Positions 35,247-45,757 of a stretch of DNA of 64,000 bases are shown here, in pieces. The position numbers and the translations under genes are program-made. The stretch spans positions 139,838 through 203,837 of the forward strand of contig JAGFNQ010004022.1 in the NCBI GenBank assembly GCA_024364735.1. Direction: 5' to 3'. The notes below the pieces were generated by a model. That model made no database searches. It was not told the origin of the DNA and saw only the letters and a list, made by a program, of their open reading frames with translations. The stretch's first letter is position 1. The number at the start of each line of letters is the position of its first letter. The stretch is from Boesenbergia rotunda. Taxonomy: Eukaryota > Streptophyta > Magnoliopsida > Zingiberales > Zingiberaceae.

Positions 35247-37716
35247 TGTTGGGACCGGGTGCATGTTGACAAGGATACGGGTTCGTAAAATTTTAAATTT
35301 TTACGTGCAGCGGAAGAATTAGCTTAAAATAATTTCCTAAATTATTTTAACCACGTATCTAGCATGCAGCCTTATGATGTGTTGACATAATCATAAATTA
35401 AAACTTTGCGGAAAAGTAAACTAATTTACTAAGTACCTCTGGTAACTCGAAGTAAGGGACGAGATCCAACCGTAGCGTCCCTTGGAAGCTTCGCCTCTAT
35501 TCGCGTCCACGCCGAGTTCTCTTCGGGATGACTTCGGAAAGTCACGAGTTTTGTGCCGACGAGAACTACTAGATTCTCGGAAGGCACAACTAGAAGAACA
35601 AGAGAGAAGATAGGAAACTAACCAACAAGAAATGGAATCTAAATTCCGGGAAGAGAGGAGTTGCGATCCGCTTCTTCTTCTTCTTGTTTGGCTTCTCCTT
35701 GGTGTTGATGGTGCGCCGGCCCTAGGTCAAGCAAGGGGCGCCGGCCCTAGATCAAGCAAGGGGCGCTGACCCTAGGTCAAGAGGAGAAAGGGAGGAAGAG
35801 AATAAAAGAGAGAGAGGGAGAGAATTAATCTCTTGATAGCTCTATCGATTGGGATTTCAAGGCTTGCCTTTGGTTCCTTTATATAGTTGCCTCTCCCTTG
35901 CCAAGTCTCTCTTTTAACGGAATTAGTTATCATAAGAATATTATCTTATAAAGTTTCTTATGAATTATTCCGTTATGCCTATTTTATTATAACTAACTTT
36001 ATAATAAAATCAATTCTCTTTCTTAACGGAATTTTCATAACAAATTTACCCTATAAATTCTCTTATGAATTATTCCGTTTAAACCAAGTTTTATTATAAC
36101 TAACTTTATAATAAAACAATTCACTTAACGGAATTTTCATAACAAATTTATCCTATAAATTCTCTTATGAATTATTCCGTTTAAACCAAGTTTTATTATA
36201 ACTAACTTTATAATAAAACAATTATATCTCTCCTTTTATTATGGAATAAATTTTACAAGAAATTTATAAACATTCTTATTATGGAAAAATCAATTCATAA
36301 TTGATTTTATACAATTAAAATAAACCATTCCATGGATACTTTTAATTTCCATAAAAGAATAAATTTCTATAAATTTATTTATATAAATTTCTTTACACAA
36401 ATTTATTTATCCATAATTTATAAAACAAATCGCGCTAGATTTATTTTATTAATTAAACCAAATAAAATGGTTTTCTCCCCAAATGATGGCCGGCCAAACC
36501 AAAGGGGTTTGGCATCCTCTTTGGCCGGCCAAACCTAGCCACACCAATCGCGAATTAAACACATTTAATTCGCCCAATAAGCCTTCAAAAGACTTAGCCA
36601 TTTTAAGCTTCCATTGCGGCTCTGATTAACTCAGATTCGACTTATTTCTCTTGATCGGAAAATCTAATTTTCAACTCATTTTAAATCTCTCAGATTACTC
36701 GTAGTGCGTGTGACTAAATAGGCTTTCGATTTATGTTGGCCGTCTATAATCAACTAATTATAGAACGGTCATGAGTGGCACCTAGTAGTACATCATGACC
36801 CCCAATTAATCGAAAGATCAACGGTTTGACCTCAGAAGTAATTCTGAAACCCTTTAGCAGCTATAATGAATCGTGTCTCATTCCCTTCACCATCATATAC
36901 CCACTTGGTTCAAGACACGGTCTATTTGTGTCAGTCCCCACTAGGCTGACTACGTCACACCTAGCCCAAGTAATGTCTTTCTCGTCCTTTGGATTTCTAA
37001 TTACTCTCATGTATTTAAGAGACTCGCACTGTAAACATGATATGCTCTGGCCAGAGGCTTTGAGTAACAATCCGACGATAGGCCTGGGTATACATCTCCT
37101 CCCAAGGAGTGGTGAATCCTTTGTAGGCTGTTCAAACATCTTCGGGCACTTCGGCTTATACCCAATCATCCTGGGTCCACACCTCCTTGGAGATGCTTGC
37201 TTAAGATGTTAAAGTATAAGTCTCCATGACCAAGATGACTTGAACACCGCAAGTCAAAGGAACATCGCACTTAAGCTGCAGTAATAACTTTAGTGACATA
37301 TCTATATAGATTACCATATGAAGTTTTACAGCTAGTCACTCCAATGAACTAGTTCCCTTAACTAGCATCCATGTTTATCTCCGGACATCCCAATGTCGCC
37401 AGCCAGTGAGAATCAGCTGATTAGAGAATAACCCATGCTAGTCTCAACAGAATTGATAATGTCCGTTTTTATCAATTCATCGACTAGGGATATTTTCAAT
37501 ACTTCACAATTGCACATTTAGAGATAATCACTAGTTGTGATCCCATCACAAATTCTCTTATGCTGTGAATTGTATTGCGGACATTCAGTAGATGAGATTA
37601 AGATCCCAATCAAATACACAAACATGTATACTCAAATAGTGAATTATCATTTATTAAAATGAATGTTTACAATCATAAGGCAATTGCCTTAGGACACTTC
37701 TCTCATATCACTAACA
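35247..37716 (-). repeat. 5' LTR of copia H
   Basis: 2470 bp, partner of 27613-30091. A TATA box (CTATATAAAGG on the minus strand) lies near 35878-35888. The start TGTTAGTGATATG is at 37716. Confidence 0.93.
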
Positions 37717-37721
37717 CCCAT

Positions 37722-39497
37722 GACTTAGAGTTAGCAGCGATGGTCTTTGCACTGAAAATATGGAGGCACTATCTATATGGAACTCAGTGTAAAGTTTATA
37801 CAGACCACCAGAGTCTGCGGTATTTCTTCACCCAGAAAGATCTGAATATGAGACAGCGCAGATGGCTCGAATTGGTCAAGGATTATGATTGTGAGATCCT
37901 GTACCATCCGGGAAAAGCCAACAAGGTAGCCGATGCTCTCAGTAGGAAATCATATGCTGCTTTAATGTCTTTGTCGGCTTTGTCACAACCCTTAGGGGAA
38001 GAAATTATGAATTACGGGATTAAAATCATATCAGGACAGTTGTCCACCTTGATGATTGCGCCGACATTGTTCGGCGATATTCTGGAAAAGCAGAATCAGG
38101 ATCCGAGTCTTCAGAGAATCAAGCAAGAGGTTCTCGAAGGCAAGGACGATGGATTTAGAATTTCGGACAGCGGAGTTTTATATCTTCGGGATCGATTATG
38201 TGTTCCCGACGACTCCGACATACGGACAAGAATCCTAGAGGAAGCTCACGGAACACCTTATGCGATGCATCCTGGGTCTACCAAGATGTATCAAGATCTG
38301 AAGAGCAAGTTTTGGTGGTCCGGTATGAAGCGAGATGTAGCCCACTATATCAGTATGTGTTTGACCTGCCAGAGGGTCAAAGCAGAACACCAGAGGCCTG
38401 GGGGAGTTCTGCAACCTCTATTAATTCCCGAGTGCAAATGGGAAGACATCTCTATGGATTTCATCGCTGGGCTGCCTAGAACGACGAATGGATATGATGG
38501 TATATGGGTTATTGTGGACAGACTCACCAAGTCTGCCCATTTTCTGGCTATCAGGATGACCCACTCAGTAGAGCAGCTAGCTCAACTGTACGTCAAGGAA
38601 ATTGTCCGACTACACGGGGTTCCCAAGACCATTATCTCTGATAGGGATGGTCGATTTACTTCAAATTTTTGGGGACACGTGCAGAAGGCTCTTGGCACGA
38701 AGCTGAAATTCAGTACTGCCTTTCACCCCCAGACTGACGGGCAAACTGAAAGAGTAAACCAGATATTAGAGGACATGTTACGAGCTTGTGCCTTGGATTT
38801 CAAGGGAAGCTGGTGTCGATACCTGAGCCTGGCAGAGTTTGCTTATAACAACAGTTATCAGGCTACTATCGGGATGGCACCGTACGAAGCTCTATACGGA
38901 AGGAAATGCCGATCTCTTATATGCTGGTTTGAGAGTGGTGAAAAGAAGGAGATGGGACTCCAGACGGATATTATAGACGAAACCACTCAGGCTATAAAGA
39001 ATATCCGCCAGAGGATAGAGACTGCTCAGAGTCGGCAGAAAAGCTACGCTGACAAGCGACGCAGACCATTAGAGTTTGAGGTTGGGGATTCAGTATTCTT
39101 GAAAGTGGCCCCTATGAAAGGGGTAATGAGATTCGGGAAGAAAGGGAAGCTGAGTCCGAGATATGTGGGACCGTATCAGATTCTGAGACGGGTAGGCAAA
39201 GTGGCCTACGAACTGCAGTTGCCGCCAGAAATGTCGGCTATCCACAATGTCTTCCATGTATCAATGCTCAGGAAATGTACCTCTGATGTGAATCAGATGA
39301 TAGAGCCCCAACCAGTACAAGATCAAGAGAACTTAAGTTCCGAACGCCGACCTATACAGATCTTAGACCGGGAAGTCAAAAAGCTAAGGAACAAGGAAGT
39401 ACCCTTAGTAAAGGTTCTGTGGCGGAACGAACAATTCGAACAAGCCACGTGGGAACAAGAGGAGGCAATACAATTAAAGTATCCGGAATTATTTTAA
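37722..39497 (+). CDS. pol: Gypsy G1 pol, RNase H to chromodomain, open frame
   Basis: This continues the RNase H frame of 27442-27612 after copia H. It is open for 591 codons. In order: the rest of RNase H (THDLELAAMVFALKIWRHYL, DHQSLRYF, Asp in KVADALSRKS), the HHCC zinc domain (HGTPYAMHPGSTKMYQD, CLTCQRVKAEH), the integrase core with its acidic residues in VDRLTKSAHF, SDRDGRF and QTERVNQ, the GPY/F module (RYVGPYQILRRVG), and a chromodomain-like tail (ILDREVKKLRNKEVPLVKVL, ATWEQEE). The domain order is that of plant chromoviruses, with Tekay/Del the closest from memory. An upstream ATG at 37659 lies in copia H's LTR and is not its own start. The frame is intact but the element is not. Confidence 0.93.
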   Translation, partial: DLELAAMVFALKIWRHYLYGTQCKVYTDHQSLRYFFTQKDLNMRQRRWLELVKDYDCEILYHPGKANKVADALSRKSYAALMSLSALSQPLGEEIMNYGIKIISGQLSTLMIAPTLFGDILEKQNQDPSLQRIKQEVLEGKDDGFRISDSGVLYLRDRLCVPDDSDIRTRILEEAHGTPYAMHPGSTKMYQDLKSKFWWSGMKRDVAHYISMCLTCQRVKAEHQRPGGVLQPLLIPECKWEDISMDFIAGLPRTTNGYDGIWVIVDRLTKSAHFLAIRMTHSVEQLAQLYVKEIVRLHGVPKTIISDRDGRFTSNFWGHVQKALGTKLKFSTAFHPQTDGQTERVNQILEDMLRACALDFKGSWCRYLSLAEFAYNNSYQATIGMAPYEALYGRKCRSLICWFESGEKKEMGLQTDIIDETTQAIKNIRQRIETAQSRQKSYADKRRRPLEFEVGDSVFLKVAPMKGVMRFGKKGKLSPRYVGPYQILRRVGKVAYELQLPPEMSAIHNVFHVSMLRKCTSDVNQMIEPQPVQDQENLSSERRPIQILDREVKKLRNKEVPLVKVLWRNEQFEQATWEQEEAIQLKYPELF

Positions 39498-39710
39498 AGT
39501 TCGGGACGAACTTTTTATAAGGTATGGAGGATTGTAACATCCCAAAATTTTCCCATATGAAATATTATGAATTCATGAAACATTATTATTATTATGAAAT
39601 ATTATGAATTCATGAAACATTATCATTATTATGAAATTTCATGATGGGCTTGGCTTAATGGGCTTTGATATGGATTAGTGCAAAATGTGATAAAAAGAAG
39701 AGGTAGAAAG

Positions 39711-39780
39711 GAGGAAGCAAGGATTGAACCTTGAACCTCCTAGTTGCACTAATCATGTCATAACCAACACACCAAGCCAT
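39711..39780 (-). other. tRNA-like block antisense in LTR G
   Basis: The minus strand matches the block at 2841-2910, including TTGGTGTGTTGGTTATGAC and GGTTCAAGGTTCAATCC. It lies about 75-145 bases upstream of the LTR TATA box. Confidence 0.4.
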
Positions 39781-39827
39781 GTTTCATGTTGAGAGAATAA
39801 GAAACATGCTTGTTAAAGCTAGGGAAG

Positions 39828-39866
39828 TGAAGAGACATGTCTCTTCATGAGAAAAGTATAAATAAG
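39828..39866 (+). promoter_or_regulatory. LTR G core promoter: palindrome plus TATA box
   Basis: TGAAGAGACATGTCTCTTCA at 39828-39847 is a perfect 20-bp palindrome; GTATAAATAAG at 39856-39866 is the TATA box. The palindrome contains TGTCTC in both directions, the core of auxin response elements, but a link to auxin is speculation. Confidence 0.65.
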
Positions 39867-41298
39867 TGAAGGGAAGTTGGAATAACTTTCTCTCTTCTTC
39901 TTCCTTACTCTTCCCTCTTCAAAACCGAAAACTCTCCCCTCCCCTTCTCAAATTTTCGAAACTCCAACCCTAGGTTTCCTCCATAAGAAAAACTCCCAAG
40001 AGGGCCCTATAGAGTGACTACCTTCTACTAAAGCAAGGCTAAGGAAAAGAAGCGCAAGAAGGGCTCTCCTCTCCTCCTCTTCAAGGACTTCTTGGGGGAG
40101 ATTCAAGCGAGAGGATGTAAGTAATCCCCTCACCTGCATTACAATAGTTTCGAGTGCTTAAAATTGTTTAAACATAGGATGAAGCTCTTGATGTTTTCGG
40201 TCAAGATGGGTTTTTTAGGGCTTGCGAGGGTTTAAACTACTCCTATACTTGCATATGTTTTTCCTCATGATGTGTGACTAAATAGATGATGATAATATGA
40301 TGTTTTCCTTGTCCTTAAGCCCCCAAAAACCCGGAGTAGGCTTGCTGGAATTTTCGGCCAAGGACCTCTTTTAGGGCTTAGAGAGGTTTAAACTCCTAGT
40401 ATGCTTGATAATGACCCTCCCTATGATATATAAGATGATATGTGATGTAAATATGGTTTATTCATGATTTTAACATGCTTGGAAACTAAGGTATGTATGC
40501 TGGAATTTTCTGTAAAGAATGATAAGTAGGACTTAAGAAGGGGTAACAACCCCAACATGCCTTCTAAGGTCTCCTCTATGATGCCTACCTTAATGTATGA
40601 TGTTAGTGTAATGTTTTTCATGGTTTATCATGCTCTAAACTTAGAGTTTATATGCTGAAATTTTCTGATTAAATAAGAATTTGGGCTAAGGGGGAAGCTA
40701 CAACCCCAATTAGGCACGCCAAGGATGCCCATGATATGCTATGAGTAGTATAGGTGATAACATGTCTTCTCCCATGCTTTTTCATCCTCTAAGAATCATG
40801 ATGTACATGTCTATGTTTAAGCTCTTTAAGCACCCTTATATTATGCATGGCTTATGTATGATGAAATGCCTAAGAGATGCTTCCCTGTAAGTCGGGACTA
40901 AGAGCACTCTTCATGATAAGATAAGAGGCATGCCATGCTCATGATATGACAATGATGTGATAGGTTATGATGATATAATTATGATATGATAAGAATGTGC
41001 TATGCAACCCCTAGGTCGACGGACTATGAACGGACCTAGTAAGAAACAAGAATGTGCTATGCTTATGATATGATAAAATCCATGTATGCTATTTTACATT
41101 GTATGGCTTGTACCGGATCCTAGCAAGGTCCACGGGTGGGCTCCGGATGCAGCCCCTAGGTCGACGGACTATGAACGGACCTAGTAAGTGTTGGTGCAGA
41201 TTGCACCCAAGTCAAACCTGTGTTTTGATATTGGCAAAAGGGTTCAAAAGTTAAGGGTTAATTGTTGTCTAACAAGTTTCTTGAGTGTACAGGAAAAT

Positions 41299-41694
41299 CC
41301 CTAGCGAAGGAATGCTAGGCACTGGCGAAGGACTGCCAGACAAGAAAAGCCCTAGCAAAGGAATGCTAGGCACTGGCGAAGGATTGCCAGACATGAAAAG
41401 CCCTAGCAAAGGACTGCTAGGCTCTGGCGAAGGACTGCCAGATTGGACAAGCCCTAGCGAAGGAATGCTAGGCTCTGGCGAAGGGCTGCCAGAAGAAAAG
41501 ACCTAGCGAAGGGCTGCTAGGCACCAAGCGAAGGGCAGCTTGGTAACTCAAGACCTAGCGAAGGACTGCCGGGCAAAAGTCCAACTGGAGGAGCCGGTTG
41601 GCACCAGGTAAATTCTCCCGAGAGGAGTAGGTGAGGACGCGTTCCCCTTGAGGGAACATTAGGCGTCGGTTCGACCTAGGGCTCCATTTTGGAG
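41299..41694 (+). repeat. Array of about 15 short hairpins in J 5' LTR
   Basis: Successive perfect or near-perfect hairpins include CCTAGC/GCTAGG (41300-41319), CTGGC/GCCAG (41322-41339), ACCAAGC/GCTTGGT (41523-41544), CCAACTGG/CCGGTTGG (41582-41601), GTTCCC/GGGAAC (41641-41657) and CTCCA/TGGAG (41682-41694). In the first eleven the loop is GAAGGACT, GAAGGAAT or a close variant. The same array occurs in the 3' LTR (48484-48878). It lies upstream of the TATA box, so it would be transcribed near the 3' end of the RNA. Confidence 0.85.
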
Positions 41695-41830
41695 AACAAA
41701 GTCAGACCAAGATAGCTGAGGCTGTATAAACTATTATTTTATTGTTTTTTGGACTAACCCTGGATGCAGGACCGAAGGAACGAGAGTCTGCAGTTCAGAA
41801 TGCCTCAAAGGAAAGAGGCGATCGCTGACC

Positions 41831-42190
41831 AGGGCGCCCGGAGTGTCCCGGGCGCCCCCATGCTGAACACAAAACACAACAAGACAAGAAAGACTTCGAC
41901 AGTACATACCCAGGGCGCCCCCGCTGTCCCGGGCGCCCCCATTGCAAAGCAACTCTGCCGCGTCTGCGCTACACGCACAGGGCGCCCCCGCTGTCCCGGG
42001 CGCCCCCAGCCAGACTTGCCGAGAAGACCTCAGCGCTGCGGATAAGAGCTGGTCGAGTCAACCAGGGCGCCCCCAGCGGCCAGGGCGCCCCCGTCAAAGG
42101 GTTATCCCGAGTTCTGTGGGATAAACCCTTGACTGCGCCTTTTGGGGATCAAGCGCCACGTGGGGGGCGCCCCCGTCGACCAGGGCGCCC
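41831..42190 (+). repeat. GGGCGCCC palindrome cluster in J 5' LTR
   Basis: The self-complementary word GGGCGCCC or a close variant appears about ten times, usually as pairs some 20 bases apart (41832/41849, 41913/41931, 41980/41998, 42064/42081, 42165/42183). It is CpG-rich and lies just upstream of the TATA box. A matching cluster precedes ORF2 at 45306-45745. Confidence 0.85.
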
Positions 42191-42198
42191 CCAGGCCC

Positions 42199-42207
42199 TA
42201 TATAAAG
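42199..42207 (+). promoter_or_regulatory. TATA box of J 5' LTR
   Basis: TATATAAAG lies between GGCCC and GGGCC. The 3' LTR copy is at 49384-49392. It is the probable promoter of the J genomic RNA. Confidence 0.8.
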
Positions 42208-42617
42208 GGCCCTCGACCTCCTTCTTCAATGATCAATTGCTTCGACACTTCTGCGCTCTTCTGCTTCCGTGACACGCTCCAGAAATCTTCCAACTCGAGC
42301 TGACGATGTCCCGCTGCTCCGAAACTTCGATCTACACCGGACGTCGGTAACGAAGAGCTGTATTTAATGTTTACTAAACTGTTCTTATTATAATCTTTCT
42401 TGTAAACTTTTACGAACTTATAGAATTGCCCGCAGAAAACGGTCAACGACCGTGGGCCTTAGAGTAGGAGTCGACCCAGGCTCCGAACCAAGTAAACCGA
42501 CTGTGTTTGCATTGTTCTGTTTTTCTTTTATTTCCGCTGCGCATCCGCTCTTTTTAAATCCGAACGATTTGCGACATTCACCCCGCCCCCCTCTCTCGCA
42601 TTTCTCGATCCAACAAG

Positions 42618-42628
42618 TGGTATCAGAG
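42618..42628 (+). other. Primer binding site of element J (initiator tRNA-Met)
   Basis: TGGTATCAGAG follows two bases after the LTR end. Confidence 0.9.
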
Positions 42629-42850
42629 TGGGGAATTCAAACTTGGTGCAACCACCAGTTTGAAAATTTTTTCGGATTTCTTTCGTCTTCTCTCTCATTT
42701 TTTTTAATATTTTTCGTTCGAGTTTTACTTTCAAGGTTGGTGCAACACCCCTTGAAATTTATTTTTATTTACTCTTCCCGCACTACTAATCCAAGACCAA
42801 GTCTTGGAATATTTTTGTTTTTTTTGTTGTTGTTTGCAATTTCAGAACAA

Positions 42851-43882
42851 ATGGCCATCCAAGAAGGCTTTAGCACCGCCAGACCTCCACTTTTCAGTGG
42901 AGAAGACTTTCCTTACTGGAAAAGTCGAATGGAGGTCCACCTGAAAACTCAGGTGGATATGTGGATAATCATCCAGTCTGGACTGATGATTCCCACAAAT
43001 GCTGAAGGCGTACCGCAAAACTACTCAGAGTGGGACACTACCCTTAAACACAAAATTGAAGCTGACGCCAAAGCAACTCAGACCCTCCAATGCGGACTAA
43101 CGAAAGAGGAGCTGAACCGCGTAGGCCCCTTCAACAGTGCAAAGGAGCTATGGGCTAAATTGATTGAGCTCCACGAAGGAACTTCAGATACGAGGATCAG
43201 CAAACGGGATCTGCTACTGAACAAGCTCTTCACCATCAAAATGGCAGATAACGAGACAGCAGCCCAGCTCCATGCCAGAATCCAGGAATTGATGAACGGT
43301 CTTCACGCAATAGGTCACCAGGTTCAAAACCGTGATCTTATAAGGTATGCCCTAAACGCATTCCCTAGGACCACCTTGTGGGCATCTATGGTAGATGCAT
43401 ACAAGGTATCTAGGGATCTTTCAAAAATTAAGTTAGATGAGTTATTCTCTGAACTTGATCTGCATGAACAGACAAACTGCAATTTGGTCGAGAAAAGTAT
43501 AGCTTTCTTTGCAGGGAAAACAGGAAAGACGACCAAGAAGCAAACTCAAGTTGAACCCGAATCTACCTCAGATTCAGAAACAGAAGATCAAGAAGAAGAT
43601 CAATCTGAACTGGTCCGGCTAGCTCGAAGCTACTACAAAAAGTTGAAAAACCAAACCAACCCACGGAGAACAAACCGAAGAAAGGACGGACAAGCTGAAC
43701 CAGCAACTGACAAACACAAGCCCAACGTAACCTGCTACGAATGCAAGAAGAAGGGCCACTACAAGACTGAGTGTCCAAGTCTAAAGGAGTCCAAAAAGAC
43801 CAAAAAGAAGAAGGCACTCCAAGCAACCTGGGACGAGTCTTCCTCAGAAGAAGAAGAAGAATCACCCAGTCCAATCTTCTAG
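42851..43882 (+). CDS. gag: Element J gag (Sirevirus-like copia)
   Basis: The particle protein, 343 residues, starting MAIQEGFSTARPPLFSG. This ATG was chosen because the homologous copia D gag starts at the same place; the frame stays open further upstream into the LTR. It has the copia gag domain (FPYWKSRMEVHL, TLQCGLTKEELNRV, AKELWAKLIELHEGT, TTLWASMVDAYKVSRDLSKI), a basic region, the CCHC zinc knuckle CYECKKKGHYKTEC (all four ligands kept), and a Lys-rich then Ser/Glu-rich end. It stops with TAG at 43880. Sequence continuing the Sirevirus gag follows in another frame, so the stop may reflect a small indel. Confidence 0.92.
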   Translation: MAIQEGFSTARPPLFSGEDFPYWKSRMEVHLKTQVDMWIIIQSGLMIPTNAEGVPQNYSEWDTTLKHKIEADAKATQTLQCGLTKEELNRVGPFNSAKELWAKLIELHEGTSDTRISKRDLLLNKLFTIKMADNETAAQLHARIQELMNGLHAIGHQVQNRDLIRYALNAFPRTTLWASMVDAYKVSRDLSKIKLDELFSELDLHEQTNCNLVEKSIAFFAGKTGKTTKKQTQVEPESTSDSETEDQEEDQSELVRLARSYYKKLKNQTNPRRTNRRKDGQAEPATDKHKPNVTCYECKKKGHYKTECPSLKESKKTKKKKALQATWDESSSEEEEESPSPIF

Positions 43883-44503
43883 CCCTGACCGCTTCGGATC
43901 AAATCGAGACTGACTCAGACTCGGACCAGGACGACGGCAAGCTGACCTTCTCCGACGACGGCGAAATAAGGGTAACGGGTTTTTTCAAAATTGCAATTAA
44001 ATTCTCTTATTTCATATCTATCCCGAGATTTGGCGAAAGCCAAACTCCGAATCGAGTCCCTCCGACAGGAAGTAAAACTCCTGAAAGAGGGAGCTGATTC
44101 TAAATCCTTAACTGAGAAAATTCAGGAAGGAACCCCTGATCAAGTTGAAAAACTTGAATCAGAGAATTCCTCCCTGAAAACTCAAGTTAAAGACTTAAGA
44201 ACAGCTTTAGAACGATTCACTTCTGGTTCTAAGAATCTTGATCTGATTCTGGGAAAACAGAAGTCTGTTCTAAACCGATCCGGACTTGGCTATAGAACCA
44301 AATCTCGGCAAAGATCTTACTTTGCTGTACTGAACCAGTCAAGACCTAAGGTTCAGGCATGGGTGCCAAAACTGTGCCTGACTAAACCAACTGGTTCAAA
44401 TCAATTTTGGATCCCCAAGGACAAGATTCACATCTTGCCTGACCCATACAGAGGCTTTAGTCCAGGGGGAGCCAAAATCAAAACAATTTTCATAATTAGA
44501 TAA
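43883..44503 (+). pseudogene. Element J gag tail with coiled coil, frame broken
   Basis: After the gag stop, another frame reads ALTASDQIETDSDSDQDDGK, acidic like Sirevirus gag tails. About 60 unclear bases follow, then the gag frame resumes with SRDLAKAKLRIESLRQEVKL, a long coiled-coil-like stretch, FTSGSKNLDLILG, and a last part ending DPYRGFSPGGAKIKT. In Sireviruses such a tail leads into the protease; here the sequence ends with a stop at 44503 and no DTG/DSG motif follows. The middle gap may be an intron or a deletion. Confidence 0.65.
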
Positions 44504-45204
44504 TTTTTTGTTTGATTGCTTGTTTATTTAAATTTTTGCAAGTTGCCATGCTTAGAATTAGGAATGGTTAGACTTAAGGACTAAATTACTTGAAATTTGA
44601 AAACATAGTTTGCGAGGAGGTGAGATGATAGTACGTTGGGGAAACCAACTTTAATAAGATCAAATCTACTTGGTCTCTTTAGACTGGTGAAACCAGCCGA
44701 AGCTACCGATCCAAGACCCAAGCTAGTTAGACCAGAAAATGACCTAATTTAATTTGAAAATGAAATTTCATTAAAAGGCTTTGTCAAGGAAAGGGTGGAT
44801 GATCCCATAAGGCTACGGCCAAAGAAGGCCTAGTGCCTCGCCAAGACCTGGAAGCCAATTTCTGAAATTCAAATTCAAATTATCTTTTGTCAAATTCGAA
44901 TCTAACTCAAAGTTCAAATAATTAAAGATTCTAATCTGTTTTCAAAACTTCTATTTTTCAAACTTATTATCTTTTTCAAAAATCACTTAATCTATTTTTC
45001 AAAATTTCTAAACTTATTTGTTTTCAAATCTATTTTCAAAACTAAAATAACTTTTTCAAATTAAATTTAAATTCCTTTTCAAAATTAATTTTTACCCTCA
45101 AACCTGTCTCACAAAAACCTTAAGGTTAACGTGATTGAAAACCCTAGATTCAGTGAGACCGGAAAATTAAGCTCAAATTAAACCACCTTGCTTGTGCTTT
45201 CATA
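44504..45204 (+). mobile_element. Element J spacer without genes
   Basis: A/T-rich sequence with words such as TTTTCAAA between 44900 and 45090. No frame, protease or integrase motif is visible. This is where pol would be expected. Confidence 0.6.
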
Positions 45205-45290
45205 ATCATGGTCAAACTGTCATTAACATAGTCAAACATGGTCAAACACGGTCAAACGAAGTCAAACAGTCAAACCTGGTCAAAACGTTC
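45205..45290 (+). promoter_or_regulatory. Phased GTCAAA (W-box core) array upstream of J ORF2
   Basis: GTCAAA occurs at 45211, 45231, 45241, 45251, 45261, 45269 and 45279, mostly exactly ten bases apart. The reverse strand of each reads TTTGAC, containing the WRKY-factor core TTGAC. More TTGAC words lie in the following repeats (45446-45470, 45547-45553, 45631-45637). Confidence 0.55.
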
Positions 45291-45305
45291 AAAAGGCTGC
45301 TACCT

Positions 45306-45745
45306 AGGGCGCCCTGACCGTCCCGGGCGCCCCCAACTGCACAAGGTCAAAGGCTGCTGAAAGCAGTCCATGAGGGCGCCTGTAACCTGTCGGGCGCCCC
45401 CGACGACACTGACAACGTACAACTCCAGTCAAAGCAGCAAAAGCTGCATTTGACCGACTTGACAAGGGCGCCCGTGACCTGTCGGGCGCCCCTATGCGCT
45501 TCTGTCCCTCACGCTGATTAAAGCAGCCAAAAGGCTGCATTCAACAACCTTGACCAGGGCGCCCGTGACCTGTCGGGCGCCCCTATCGACAAACCTGTCG
45601 TCCACGCCAGTCAAAGCAGCAAAAGCTGCAGTTGACCTACCTTGATCAGGGCACCCGTGACCTCTCGGGCGCCCCCACAGAACTTTTTCACTGCCCTAGG
45701 CTGCCCGTGACCTGTTGAGGGCGCCCGGAACCTCCCGGGCGCCCC
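45306..45745 (+). repeat. GGGCGCCC palindrome array upstream of J ORF2
   Basis: Six paired blocks start near 45306, 45373, 45466, 45555, 45649 and 45718, mostly 65-95 bases apart. Typical blocks read GGGCGCCCGTGACCTGTC followed by GGGCGCCCC. Between them AAAGCAGCAAAAGCTGCA and TTGACC recur. The array ends directly before a TATA box, as the one in the LTR does. Confidence 0.85.
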
Positions 45746-45757
45746 CCATAAAACCCC

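Larger units (their letters stand above)
27613..37716 (-). mobile_element. Copia H: complete-length but decayed Ty1/copia element
   Basis: A 10.1-kb element inserted in G1's RNase H codons with target duplication CCCAT (27608-27612 and 37717-37721). Two LTRs of about 2.47 kb begin TGTTGGGACC or TGTTAGTGATATG depending on the strand read. The gene order on the minus strand is gag, protease, integrase, RT, RNase H, as in Ty1/copia. It is the same family as copia I (54228 onward), in the opposite orientation. Confidence 0.93.
41189..42615 (+). repeat. 5' LTR of element J
   Basis: 1427 bp, nearly identical to 48373-49798. In order: a hairpin array (41299-41694), GGGCGCCC palindromes (41831-42190), a TATA box TATATAAAG (42199-42207), then the transcribed part. 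Differences between the LTRs are few, so the insertion is comparatively young. Confidence 0.93.

Noticed and set aside
37659..37721. N-terminal start of the G1 pol frame
   Set aside because: These codons belong to the copia H LTR and are in frame only by chance; the frame originally continued from 27612.
41285..41506. Repeated peptide frame (units like KGMLGTGEGLPD) in the J LTR
   Set aside because: It lies upstream of the LTR TATA box, is short, and the repeated units are better explained by the hairpins than by coding.
41299..41694. CRISPR-like array
   Set aside because: The units are hairpins without unique spacers, in a plant retrotransposon LTR, with no cas genes.
42452..42850. N-terminal extension of J gag by 133 codons
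   Set aside because: It runs through the LTR and primer site; the homologous gag of copia D starts at the later ATG.
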